In this document: in pieces, positions 1-10,300 of the stretch
Layout of the letters: the number at the start of each line of letters is the position of its first letter
Position numbering within the stretch: the first letter of the stretch is position 1
NCBI GenBank assembly: GCA_036925085.1
Contig: JAUPFP010000008.1
Span: 7,254,777 to 7,318,776, forward strand
Length of the DNA stretch: 64,000 nucleotides
Direction of reading: 5' to 3'
Source of the DNA: Brachycybe producta
Lineage: Eukaryota; Arthropoda; Diplopoda; Playtdesmida; Andrognathidae
The notes under the pieces: generated by a model
The model's input: only the letters and a program-made list of their open reading frames with translations
What the model was told of the DNA's origin: nothing
Databases searched by the model: none
Made by a program: the position numbers and the translations under genes

Positions 1-901
1 TCGTCCTCACTGTCATCGCCGCTTTCCTTTAAAATCATTAGTAAATTATTTGAGTTGCGATAAAAACAATGAAATATAAGTTAGGTTCGTTTTACATTCT
101 GTAACTCCTCTTCTACTTTAGCCAACGTCAACTCTGATTCGTCTTCGTAGATCACATCCTCGTCTGTCTCTTCTTGAGGATACTGAGGTCTGGAAACACC
201 AAATGGAACTTCAGTTCAAGAATCAATCATTAATTTCACCTTCACGAACCTTTTCCACTTGAACTTTGTAATTTTCAGTGCTTCGTTTGCTAAATGATCT
301 AAGATGATAATTACTTGCTCACCACATCCCTGCTTCAATTTATTTGGTGGAAAATCCACAGAAAAACCCTAAAGTATTGCATTGAAATTAGAATTGTTAG
401 TTTGTTCAAAGTAGAGACTCGTTCTTGTTACTCGCCAACTGTCGTGAGGAATCCAAGATGTTCGAAACAGTGCTGTTGGGGTCGTCAAACTAAACACCAA
501 TGAGACAAGTACACACATTCAACGTTTATTCAACGTAATTCATAACGGGGTAAAAGAAAACCTCTTGAGGGGCGTCAAATGGTTTGCCACATTTTCGAAT
601 CAACCATGAAGCCAGTGTTGAAAATATGTGGAACTGTTCCCCAGGATTTGTCTGAACTGCAAAATAATGCCTGTTTACGAAAGACGTTTATTAGAATTCG
701 TCAATTTACGAGCATGGTCAAGATTTTACACCTGCTGAGTGGTTTCATTCTGAGCTTTCTTACGAAATCTTTGTCGTAGTCAAGGAGTTTCAATTTGTCT
801 AGAAGATCCTCCATAACCACAAAGGGCATAAAAACCAACGCTGGACCTCCATCCGCTTCTTCCACAACAGTCTCTCCATTTCGATGTTTGTCTTCTGTCA
901 T
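1..901 (-). CDS. IFT57: IFT57 (intraflagellar transport protein 57), 5' part, cut by window edge
   Basis: This gene encodes a subunit of the IFT-B complex, which moves cargo along the ciliary axoneme. Exons on the minus strand are 901-732, 670-562, 489-436, 368-250, 189-96 and 26-1, giving about 190 in-frame residues. The start MTEDKHRNGE is followed by FVVMEDLLDKLKLLDYDKDF, then RHYFAVQTNPGEQFHIF, FDDPNSTVSNIL, VDFPPNKLK, LDHLANEALK and ELTLAKVEEE. These follow human IFT57 block by block from its N-terminal calponin-homology-like domain into the acidic linker. The C-terminal coiled coil lies outside the window. Introns are short (61-72 nt). Four of the five are GT-AG. The third, 369-435, only keeps frame and alignment if it starts with GC. 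The ATG at 901 is the first in the exon and matches the family start. An X-box lies 62 nt upstream. Confidence 0.93.
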
Positions 902-963
902 ATTATTTAGCTTTTTCTATAAAAGAAGAATCAAAATTCACATTTTTTAATGTCAACAAAGTC

Positions 964-977
964 GTTGCCATGGTTAC
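964..977 (-). promoter_or_regulatory. X-box (RFX-factor site) upstream of IFT57
   Basis: Read on the minus strand, the 14 bases are GTAACCATGGCAAC. This is a full match to the RFX X-box consensus of two half-sites, GTHNYY and RRNAAC, around a central AT. It lies 62 nt upstream of the IFT57 start codon, in the usual distance range for ciliary gene X-boxes. RFX control of IFT genes is established in animals; binding here is inferred. Confidence 0.75.
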
Positions 978-1383
978 GTCGTTTACGTCTATTGGTTTCC
1001 TTATACTTTCGGATAATTTTGTCCAGTTTACCTAAAGGTTAGTCATTTCTTGGCTAGATGAAGCACCTACCAACGAACATAGTTCACCTTTTTTCAAACT
1101 AAATTTCTATAAAATAATGATAAATTGTGGCCATAAATAGGATTCCTTTGTTGTTAGCATCGAGTGTTCAAGCATGGCGACATCACCATTCAAATCTAAC
1201 GTAAAGACACCATATTAGTACACTTTTTGAGAATACTAAAGTCAAAACTGTGACGTCATAACATTACTATCTAACACGGTCACAGAATAGGGACTTCTCC
1301 TTATTCTGTGCGATAGTTGGAAATTTTTTTTAATTACTTTGGGAAACGTAGAAATCACAAATTTTACGGGACAAAAATATTTT

Positions 1384-1640
1384 TTAGTTTAGTACTCTGC
1401 TAGCAGCCAAATAGGCCTATGGCAGAGGGACATAAAAGTCCACATGCAGCATTGTCAAGCACATATACATACACATATATAAAAACAAAATGAATATACA
1501 AATGTCATTCCCACAAAACAAAAATATTCCCATTCACCATTTCCTCAGGAAGAGAGTTCCATTGTCTTATAACTCTAGGAAAAATTGGACCTAACATTTC
1601 GTGTTATCCGTTTTCTTGTTAACAGTTTCCATTGCATTAT
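1384..1640 (-). mobile_element. LINE (non-LTR retrotransposon) fragment: end of reverse-transcriptase ORF plus 3' tail
   Basis: On the minus strand, 1625-1500 translates as LLTRKRITRNVRSNF and then, after a one-base shift, FPRVIRQWNSLPEEMVN. This is the typical extreme C-terminus of the second ORF of Jockey/CR1/L2-like LINEs. A short AT-rich 3' tail follows, containing GTCCCTCTGCCATAGGCCTA at about 1411-1430. A second copy of that tail lies near 21.6 kb. The fragment is 5'-truncated and shifted, so it is not functional. The LINE clade is uncertain. Confidence 0.7.
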
Positions 1641-2048
1641 ATAATCTTAGATTATTTTCATTATAACCAATAAATATGATTAAATATATATTTCAAATAT
1701 TCATTGCAAAAATTTGCTATTTTAAACTTCTGAACTTTATTGCAAGTTTTCTTCAGCTTGAAAGGAATTTGCCACTTGATCTTCAACTTTTCAACCCTTT
1801 TTTTAATCACACTTTTGATTATAATCATTTTTTAGCTTAAAACTAATCAATTGTGAATATACAGTTGTAACTTATTTTAATCATTTTGATTATAATCTTT
1901 CCAACCCTGATTAATACAGAATTAATTATTCAAAATGAAAACACAAGTATAAGGTACAAAATAAAACATGCCATATTTTTAATATCTTTAAAATGAATTT
2001 ATTTCTTAAACATAATTGTTATATTAATAATTGTTATATTGAATTGTC

Positions 2049-2054
2049 TTTATT
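2049..2054 (-). promoter_or_regulatory. poly(A) signal AATAAA of DTYMK
   Basis: AATAAA on the minus strand lies about 20 nt downstream of the DTYMK stop codon. It is the best-placed cleavage signal for this gene. Confidence 0.6.
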
Positions 2055-2074
2055 CAGTTATGAATCATAATTCA

Positions 2075-3313
2075 TTAGTTTTTAAATAAAGTTTTGATGT
2101 GTGTGTTTCCAACATTGGCAATCACGTCTAAAGCGATCAACATGAGTTCCTCCTGTAATTCCTCACGGCTTTTATCATTAGCATTAATCACCTAGAAAAA
2201 AAAAGCGAACAGAAACAAAATCCGCGCATTAATTACTTAATACTTATCCAATTTCAATTATTTCTCACCTTCCAATTGTCGTCCTTTAAACTGTCATACA
2301 TGTTTCTCACACGCTGCTGAGTCTCTTCATCCTCGTAACGTTCATTTCCGTATTGTCCTCTTTGAGAGGCGATATTGGGACTCACGTCCAAAAAGAGAAC
2401 AACGTCTGGAGCCGGCAATCCAACCTCAGGTTGTTTGCACCAATCTAACTCCATTCCCTTAAATAACCATAAACATGTAAGCAATTTAATTTAAAAGTGA
2501 TATCAACCAACTGTATGTAAGCAAAGGATTTATTTACAGGTTTTGATGCTGAGAATGCAACTCCAGAAAAGGAATATCTGTCTACAATCAATGTCGTGTT
2601 GTCGTTCATCAGCCGTAATATCTTATCTCTAAACGAAAAAGATGGTTGAATTAAAATGTCATTCTATTATTAAGTTCTATTCTTGTTTAGTTGTTTTATT
2701 TTACTTCATTTCCCAGCGATTCGCCGAAAATAACAAATGAATAACATGATCTTCAAATTGTACGGCTTTCGTTAGGTAACTATTAATTAACGAACCGACT
2801 TTAGTTGTTCGATCTGAAATAAGAACCAAAAATATAGCAAGATTCAGAACTTTTATTTGTTTAAAAGTAATTAAGGCCCAAATTCACGAAAGGAACTTTG
2901 ACTTTCATATCTTGAAGTTGAACCTTCTCTAATTGTTTTCGGCATTGAAAACCCTTGTTTTATTGAGTAAACTTGTAAAAGGTTTTTTTGTATGTTAAAG
3001 GCCTTATAGGTCTCATTTACTAATAAAGTTCCTTTCTTGAATTTGGGCCTCTAACGGATGTACCTGGAAAACTTAGAAATTTCACGTTGTGTCCTTTTTC
3101 TTCCAGATTTTTAACTAATAATTTAGCTTGAGTTGTTTTGCCACATCGATCACATCCTTCAAGAACAATAAATGCGCCTCTTTTGTCGTTTTCTGACATT
3201 TTAACTAGGCTGGAATGAAACTCTTTTCTAATATTCAATTTTTGTTCAGAAAAAAATAAACGCGCCTCTTTTGGTACGAAAAACGCGCGCACTTGACGTG
3301 AAACGAATGCCAT
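2075..3313 (-). CDS. DTYMK: Thymidylate kinase (dTMP kinase)
   Basis: The enzyme phosphorylates dTMP to dTDP in dTTP synthesis. Minus-strand exons are 3313-3064, 2813-2705, 2628-2538, 2457-2269 and 2191-2075. From the internal ATG at 3199 the product is 213 aa, close to human DTYMK (212). The P-loop reads [11 protein letters not shown]. The TMP-binding DR motif reads [17 protein letters not shown], and [20 protein letters not shown] and [13 protein letters not shown] (lid region) match the family. All junctions are GT-AG and in frame. An upstream in-frame ATG at 3313 adds 38 residues rich in Arg, Lys and Phe, beginning [20 protein letters not shown]. This could be a mitochondrial targeting peptide, or simply 5' UTR. 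The gene shares a 667-bp divergent promoter with MED17. Confidence 0.95.
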
Positions 3314-3490
3314 ATGAGTTATATGACATCAATGAAACCAAAGGACATGAGATTGACCTTTAATGTTAAAATAATGAAGCGCTGAGCAGGGCATAGTAGT
3401 GTAATTGTATGTACAGGAAGGTTGTATGTATATGGCGTTTTTACTATCGCGCCGTGCGGCTCATTTGCGGGACATCGCGCTTCGAATGTG

Positions 3491-3498
3491 TGACGTCA
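3491..3498. promoter_or_regulatory. CRE-type palindrome TGACGTCA
   Basis: This is a full-length CREB/ATF consensus in the shared DTYMK-MED17 promoter region, about 180 bp from the upstream DTYMK ATG. Function is inferred from the motif only. Confidence 0.45.
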
Positions 3499-3664
3499 TG
3501 TATTTATGGTCTCATTATTTGAGTTTACTGAGCGAAATTGACATAGCTCAGTAGTGTTTGCCGCTCACGCTTAGTTACATATTGAAAAAAAAACTGTGAA
3601 ATGACGTTATTTTGTGTCCACACAAAAACAACTGTGAAATAGGGATAAAACATTTTTTGTATAA

Positions 3665-3689
3665 TATCGATACATCTAACATATCGATA
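3665..3689. promoter_or_regulatory. Paired TATCGATA palindromes
   Basis: Two identical 8-bp palindromes, TATCGATA, lie at 3665-3672 and 3682-3689. Further ATCGAT cores occur near 3917 and 3936. TATCGATA is the DRE core bound by DREF in Drosophila promoters of replication genes. Whether an equivalent factor acts in this organism is unknown. Confidence 0.4.
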
Positions 3690-3980
3690 GTTTGATTTTA
3701 TATATGGAAGCCTATCAAAGACAACCTTTTTGAGATTATTTTTTTAAACAGTTATTTTTCTTAGTAAACGTAATATATTTTTTATAATAATAATATTCAA
3801 GTCAAATTTTCAATCACTATTCATTCAAATTATAATAATATTGAGTATCAATTATCTTCAGATAATATATTGAAGGTGATGTCCCCAATAAGCTTCCGTA
3901 TTAATTCGTTACAACGGATCGATGTTTACCTTACATCGATATGTTTTGATCATCCGGTGTTCGACAAGTACAATTAAAAA

Positions 3981-6900
3981 ATGGCGCATTCTGTGAATGT
4001 AAGCGTTGAAATTGCTTCTGAACATGTTGTTCAGGAAATCACATACGATGGACAGGAGATATATCAACAGTAAGTTTAAGTAAACACCTTTGAGCACTAA
4101 TATTTGTTGTTATTAATGTTGTTTTGTACTTTAAGGCCTCTGTCTATGTCCGAGAATCTGTCCAAGTTAGCGAACAAAATCGACTTCAGCAAAGTTGACG
4201 ACACGGATTCGGTTTCAAAAGTCAAAGAAATCATTGAATCTGGAGACGTAAAAACAGATGATGATGAGTCAGACAAAGAATTGGCACCGTTTCAACCGGC
4301 TTCTTGGCCGTGGGAAACAGTTAGGACCAAACTACGGTAACAATGTACGAATAATCGGCAAATACGCGTTTCATATTCGCGTTTTTATGTTTCAGGAATG
4401 CGTTTACGGAGATCTCGGTTTTGGGAGACGTCCTTAGCATTATTAAGGAGAAGACTTACTTAGTTTTGGATCCTGTTTCACAAGAGAGTGTTGAAGCGAG
4501 GCCATTGGCGCAAATGTTGTCCAAGAAGAAGGTTTAAGAGAGCTGCTGTTAAGCTCCTCGTATATTGTCATGTCATAGTTTGAATTACAGGGATTCGTTC
4601 TTGCCGCTTCTATCCTCTTCAATGGAACCGATCGTCTTCGAATGTCACAGTTTGAAACGAATCGGAGCCGTGGAATGCCGGATTTTCACTTAGAACTTCT
4701 TAGTTTACGACAGAATTGGCGTCTTAAGAAGGTCGGCAATATGATTCTTGGTGATCTCAGCTACAGGACAGGTTCGTTGCAGACATTGCTATATAATTGT
4801 CAAAGTTTAATGGTTTGTTTGTGGTTGACATAGCTGGATCGCGGTTCTGGCAGTCTGGTGTCTTCGAAGTAACAAAGAGCGAAATCGAAGTGAGCCAACA
4901 GCCTCCTACATCGCCGACTTCACCTTCCGTTACACGTCCTCCCAGTTCCTTGAAGGTTACCATTCCGAGTGAACTTGAAGGGATAAGTTTCATACAAGTG
5001 ACCATTCAGAAAGGTTTCTTTTCTTTTTCTTTATTTCTTTCTTGTGTTTTGATTAATGACCAGGGAAACTTGGTGAATTTTTAGATCAAGAAAAGTTGTG
5101 TAGCGCTCGTCTTATGATACCAACGCCTCCGAACTTGCAAAATACTTCTGCTACTAACTGGCAATCAAAGTTGGAGCAGGCTCAGAATGTTTTGTTTTGC
5201 AAAGAGTTGTTTGCTCATGTACGATTCGTTTTCTATTTGGTAACTACATTTAAATTTAGATTAGAACTTAAAATGTTTTTTTTTGTTAAAAAACGTTTTT
5301 AGCTTGCAAAAGAAGCTGTTCAATTACGAGCTGCTATTCCTCATATGGTTGTTGGAAACCAGATTGCGACATCGGTAGTTAATTGTCTGCTTACATTCGT
5401 TTTTGCTTTTTTTCTTGCAAGCAAACTGTTTTTTTTTATGATTTAGTTGTTTCCTGGCATTCAAGTAATCATTGGACTTTGTCATAGTACATCTCAGGAT
5501 AAAAAGGTAGTTTTATGTTTTTAATTCTCATTTTTTTTTAGCAGTATGATGGTTACTTAAATTTCAATACAGTTTGGAACCGTTTAACTTGATATATATT
5601 TTGGTCCGGTCCTTTAGAATAGCACAAAAAAAAAGTTAACACGAAAAAGTATTCTTGTCCCATCCATTTCTTGTAAAACGGTTTCCGCTGTATTTATTTC
5701 TTCGTGCATTTATTATCTTTTTAATTTCTTGTTTGTTAAAACTTACTTTTCATTTATTGTCACGTCAAATATGAAATTTCTGACGAATTTCTCATAGGCT
5801 TCAAAAACCTTAATTTTCTCACCTAAGCGTTTAGATAGAAATGTATGTGGGTGGGTTTTCCCTAAAAAATTCAATCAAAACAATTGGAGATAATTATGAA
5901 TTTGCATATTTTTATCTCTGAAATGAAAAACCTTTTTTAATGTCCAGTTTTGATTAAGCTCAACGTTTTATGAATAAGTTGGATCAAACAGTTTGTAAAA
6001 TTCTGGGGTTCGCACCAAATAATACTAAAACACTTTTCAAGGAGCATTTTAGCTTAGTGGACATTTTAGATTTTCATATAGGTTTTGTCAAAAGTCATCC
6101 CAAAACAGGGGAGAGAACTCCATCTCCTACTTAGTGTTTACTGTTTCGATTTGCTTTCTTTAGCCTCTACCATCTCCACCAAAGACAGATCATAATTACG
6201 TGTTAGAACACTCCTTACACCAGCTTTTACGTGCAATTCACTACTCAAACTCACATCATCCGATGCCACATCCAACAACTGCAACTTTGGGTGTAAGCAA
6301 AAGACGAAGATTAGCCGGACCAGAAGCTCACGACAGAAACATGCTTCTGGAAATGATGAAAAGGTAGTCTCGTCAATGGAACGCTAAAGAAACAGAAATG
6401 GGTTGTTATTGCGTTTTTTTATTAGCGAGACATTATTGGAACAGATTATCAGGCAGGCTCAACATGTTGTTCTGCGGCTCAGGTATTTTTGTAAGGTTCA
6501 AAGGTCACGTTCGAGTTTCAATATTTGAATGGAATTGTCTGTTAACAGAACGATGTACGTAATCGATACATTAGCACGCGAGATCAAAGATCCTCTTATC
6601 GTGGCACACTGGAACAGCCTCAATAGTCCAAATCATAGTTGCGTAAAGATTTACATTGTCACTCATGGTTACGAGACTATATACAGGTGACGACGACATT
6701 CACCTCTCAATGATTAACGATAAGTATTTATTTGCTGTAATCCGATTATGTTTATATTCAAAGAACGTCGCTCATAATTCATGTGAATGAAGTGACTTTG
6801 AGAGCGATATCTAAAGATGGTCGAGTGATGGAAATGTCTTACGAGCCGCAAGAATTGAGAGATCTCATTTTATACATGGTTTTTTAATGCCCGTTTTCTT

Positions 6901-7367
6901 GTACGTTTCTTTTTTCCATAATTGTTTTCTGCTTACAGATGTCTCAGCATCAATTGAACGCGGTTCAATCTTTATCGAAATTGATCGGTTGGCACATTCT
7001 GTCCAGTTGTACACATGTCGGAGTTGGAACAATAGAACCTTTGGCCAACGCGTCTTCAATCATTCTCGCATCACCAGCCGGAGACCGGTCATTGTCGATT
7101 CGACTTAAGAACGGTTATTCGGTAGGGTATTGAATGGTTTTTTTTTCTTCTTGCAGAGTGATTGTGGTAAAGTGCGGACCTCAGACGGGAACTCAAGTGA
7201 GCATTCAGTCGGCCCCAAGGAAGGATTTTTATCCTGGACAGTTGGTTAAGGATATGAGGTGGGAAAACCTTGGCGGTAATTTTAAAGAGGTACGTTGGGA
7301 TAAAATGGAAGGTAGAAATTTTTTGAACAAAATGGAGTTACTTATGGCAAGTTTAACGAATTATTGA
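3981..7367 (+). CDS. MED17: Mediator complex subunit 17 (CRSP6/TRAP80)
   Basis: MED17 is a core scaffold of the Mediator head module, linking activators to RNA polymerase II in the nucleus. Fourteen exons: 3981-4069, 4136-4336, 4396-4531, 4591-4771, 4834-5013, 5085-5218, 5303-5374, 5447-5506, 6164-6363, 6426-6482, 6549-6686, 6764-6878, 6939-7113 and 7159-7367. They sum to 1947 nt, or 648 aa (human 651). Family blocks are all present: PLSMSENLSKLANKIDFS, FQPASWPWETVR, LDPVSQES, LLSLRQNWRLKKVGNMILGD, WQSKLEQAQNVLFCKELFA, IVAHWNSLN, MSQHQLNAVQSL and FKEVRWDKMEGRNFLNKMEL near the C-terminus. Introns are 45-85 nt except intron 8 (5507-6163, 657 nt). The last intron (7114-7158, 45 nt) uses the acceptor AG at 7157-7158; the AG two bases earlier would break the frame. 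The ATG at 3981 follows the divergent promoter. Confidence 0.96.
5507..6163. other. MED17 intron 8, the only long intron of the gene
   Basis: This is 657 bp of AT-rich sequence flanked by a good GT donor and a pyrimidine-rich AG acceptor. I see no gene or recognisable repeat in it. Confidence 0.6.
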
Positions 7368-10300
7368 CTGACTTTCAAAACAAAACATTCATTGTGAGTG
7401 ATGAATTCTCTTCGAACGGCTTCTTGTACTCATCGTTTCGTTTTTATCATCATGGATAAGAGAGCAAATGTCATATGACACGTAACAAATTGGTGCTAAG
7501 TAGATGTCAATTTTCTTAAGACTTTTGACTCTCGTAATGTCGACTGAGTTGGTGATTGATTCCTAGTTGGAGGTGATAATTCATTTATTTTATCTCCAAT
7601 AAGGTTTTTATGGATGAGTGAAACGGTTTGAAATTGATCTGGTAATATAATCATGTAATTGACTCAAATTGAGTATTTTGAATGAAATTACATCTATCGT
7701 TGACATGCATTATTGGTTTAAAAGCTTATTTATTAAAACTTTTTTTTACAAATTCATGAGAGTTGTGGTTTTTTAAGTTTAGCTTCTAATGTCAAACAGT
7801 TGAACGAGAGTTGGCTCATCTCTTAGTCTATGACGTATTTTTTTTTAACCAGGAGAATAGTTGTGTTCAGTTTTTAAACTGGTTTGAAGTGGCTTGACAA
7901 GCTATTGACGAGTCGCCAAATATGTCAAAATTTGACCAATTTTTTTTTAATAACATTCTGTCAATTTTAATTAATGCAATTGTGATGTGATGGCATCTTA
8001 TACATGGCAAGTTATTCAAGCCACTTATAAAAATGCTTAGAAAGTCGATATGGCCACTGTGTCTGTCCACTGATTTGAATAAGAAGGGGTTTTTTGTTGT
8101 TGCTCAACTCTTAATTTGTCAGCAAACATGTTTTACCTTTAACAGATATTTTAACCATATGCTGTTACCGTTGCTCCTTACCTTTTTCTAAATTGACAAT
8201 TCTGACAAGAGTTAAATAACAGATCTCTTTTACATTTTTGTGCAGTATTTTAATGTTTGCTGTCTTTGATTGGGTTTTGCGTAGTATTTTAGTTATGTGT
8301 TGTTGTTATAAAAAAAAGGAAATCTTTGATGAGGGTTAAACGAAATTACTAACAGGTGACCCAACAGAAGAGCTCCATGAAATAAACTACCTTTATTTAG
8401 ATTGTGCTTAATGGGAAACATGCATATCTTTCATTTACTACTATTTATTGTTTAGCGGCTGTTAAGATGCCACTTAAAAATAAGTTCGAACTTTTGACTA
8501 GGTTCGTATCTTTCTGATGAATCTTAACATCATTATTACTTTTGATTTCTCTCTCTCTCTCTCTCTTGTATTCATCATGCTTGTCTTATTTTCTGGTTCA
8601 ACAAGAAAAAAGAAGAAATCAAAGTAAGACGAATGATATGGTAAACAAACAAGGATAATAGGTTTATAAAAGAAAGAAAAAGATTACATTGTGCTCATTC
8701 ATTCAAGAACGAAAGGAACATTTTTTTCATATTTTTAATTTGCATAATTCAACGCCAAAGGAGAAAAAAAGAAAGAATTCTCCTTGAAGTCTTTATAATT
8801 TAAATTAATTACACTTGTCTCTATTTTGTTTTGTAATTTGAATATTGTTTTAACGAGCACTGAATAAGTAAATTGACGTCTACAATGTAAATTACATAGT
8901 GAGAAGAGAGAAAGAAAAAAAAACCATCACAACACAGTAATTAAAAATAATCTATTTTGGTATTTTTAAAATCATGATTACGTTTATATTTCTATCAGCT
9001 GGATTTTATCGGCTTACAACTGACCAAATTCATATAATTGAAAGTAACTTTACATGGATTGAACCTAAAATTATGGGTAAAATGACGTGTTTTAACATAA
9101 ATTTTTTGTAACCTTTTAGGGAAAGTGGTCAAAACTTGATTTTATTTTATTGGAAGTCTCAGCATAATAAATTGTGTAAATTGCAATGTTGGTAAGATTA
9201 GTAGTGGAGTGTACTGAGTAAGTTATTATCAATGTTTTTCAGATGGCAGCAATAGTTCTTGAGAAAACACCCTTACCGCATTTTACCTGGCGTCCCATTT
9301 TACCCCTTTGTCCCATAATCATCTTTATACAGTGGACATATTTCTTTTGTCATCTAGCGTTTTTCAACATAGCTTAAAATAAAACCTTGAAAGAATGGTT
9401 TATTTTAAAATTAGCATTAAATTTATAGATTGCTTTTTTTAACAGTTTCATTTAAATTAAATTTTAATTTTCTTATTTATGTTTGTATAATTTTTAGTTA
9501 TATTGATTCATTTTAATGGTGAAAATGAACTAAATATTTAGTACCAGTTATTTGCTAGGTTTTTTTTAACAGTTAATTAATGAAATGGTCAATATCAGAA
9601 ACACTTGTTTCCTAAACTTGATTAATGAGAGACTAATTTTTGAAACTAAAAAAGCAAAGATAATTTGTAGGATAGTATTTTTTTATTATGTTATTTGTTA
9701 TTGCTGAAGCTGTTGTAACTAATAAATGTTGCAATCGCCAACAAAAAATGATTCCATTCATTGCAAATGAAGAAATTATCCTTTGAGACATTCTAAGACA
9801 GTTTTTTCTTATTTTGATTTGGCTTTTGTGTTACGTAACTCGATTGTTTGTTAAATTTGAAATTCTAGATAGTGAAGGTCTCTCTCTCATTTGCATATAG
9901 GTTAAACTAACTTTGTCACACTTTACTAAAGAATGAAGACGACTAAAATGAGGTCCCCCTTCCCACCGTTTTTCTCTCTCTGCCTTTAAAATCACGCATT
10001 CATTGCAACTTTTTATTTACAATCTTCTGAATAATGGGGTTTTCTTTTATTTAAAAAAAACTCATAAAAATTGTAATCAGTACCCTTGATTGTGCTTTTA
10101 ATTTATGTAACCTGTTTATTTAAAATTTAAATTTTTATTTGGGAGGGGTGGGTGAACTTCGATTTCATTTTATCAACATAACATTACTGGAGTAAATACT
10201 AAATTGCCATTAAAAGTTGATTTTTTTTAAAACTATGCATTATTATCCACTATTATAGTTTCTAAAGCATTTTTAAATCTTTGTTAGTAATCAAAAGTAG

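Larger units (their letters stand above)
902..2074. other. IFT57-DTYMK intergenic region
   Basis: This is the stretch between the IFT57 start and the DTYMK stop. It holds the X-box, a decayed LINE tail (about 1384-1640) and the DTYMK poly(A) signal. The rest, about 1000-1380 and 1650-2040, is AT-rich sequence in which I see no gene. Confidence 0.7.
3314..3980. promoter_or_regulatory. Divergent promoter region between DTYMK and MED17
   Basis: These 667 bp separate the most upstream DTYMK ATG from the MED17 ATG, and the two genes are transcribed away from each other. The part near DTYMK is GC-richer with several CpGs (3440-3500) and holds a perfect CRE palindrome. The middle and MED17 side hold repeated ATCGAT motifs. 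No TATA box is obvious for either gene. Confidence 0.6.
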
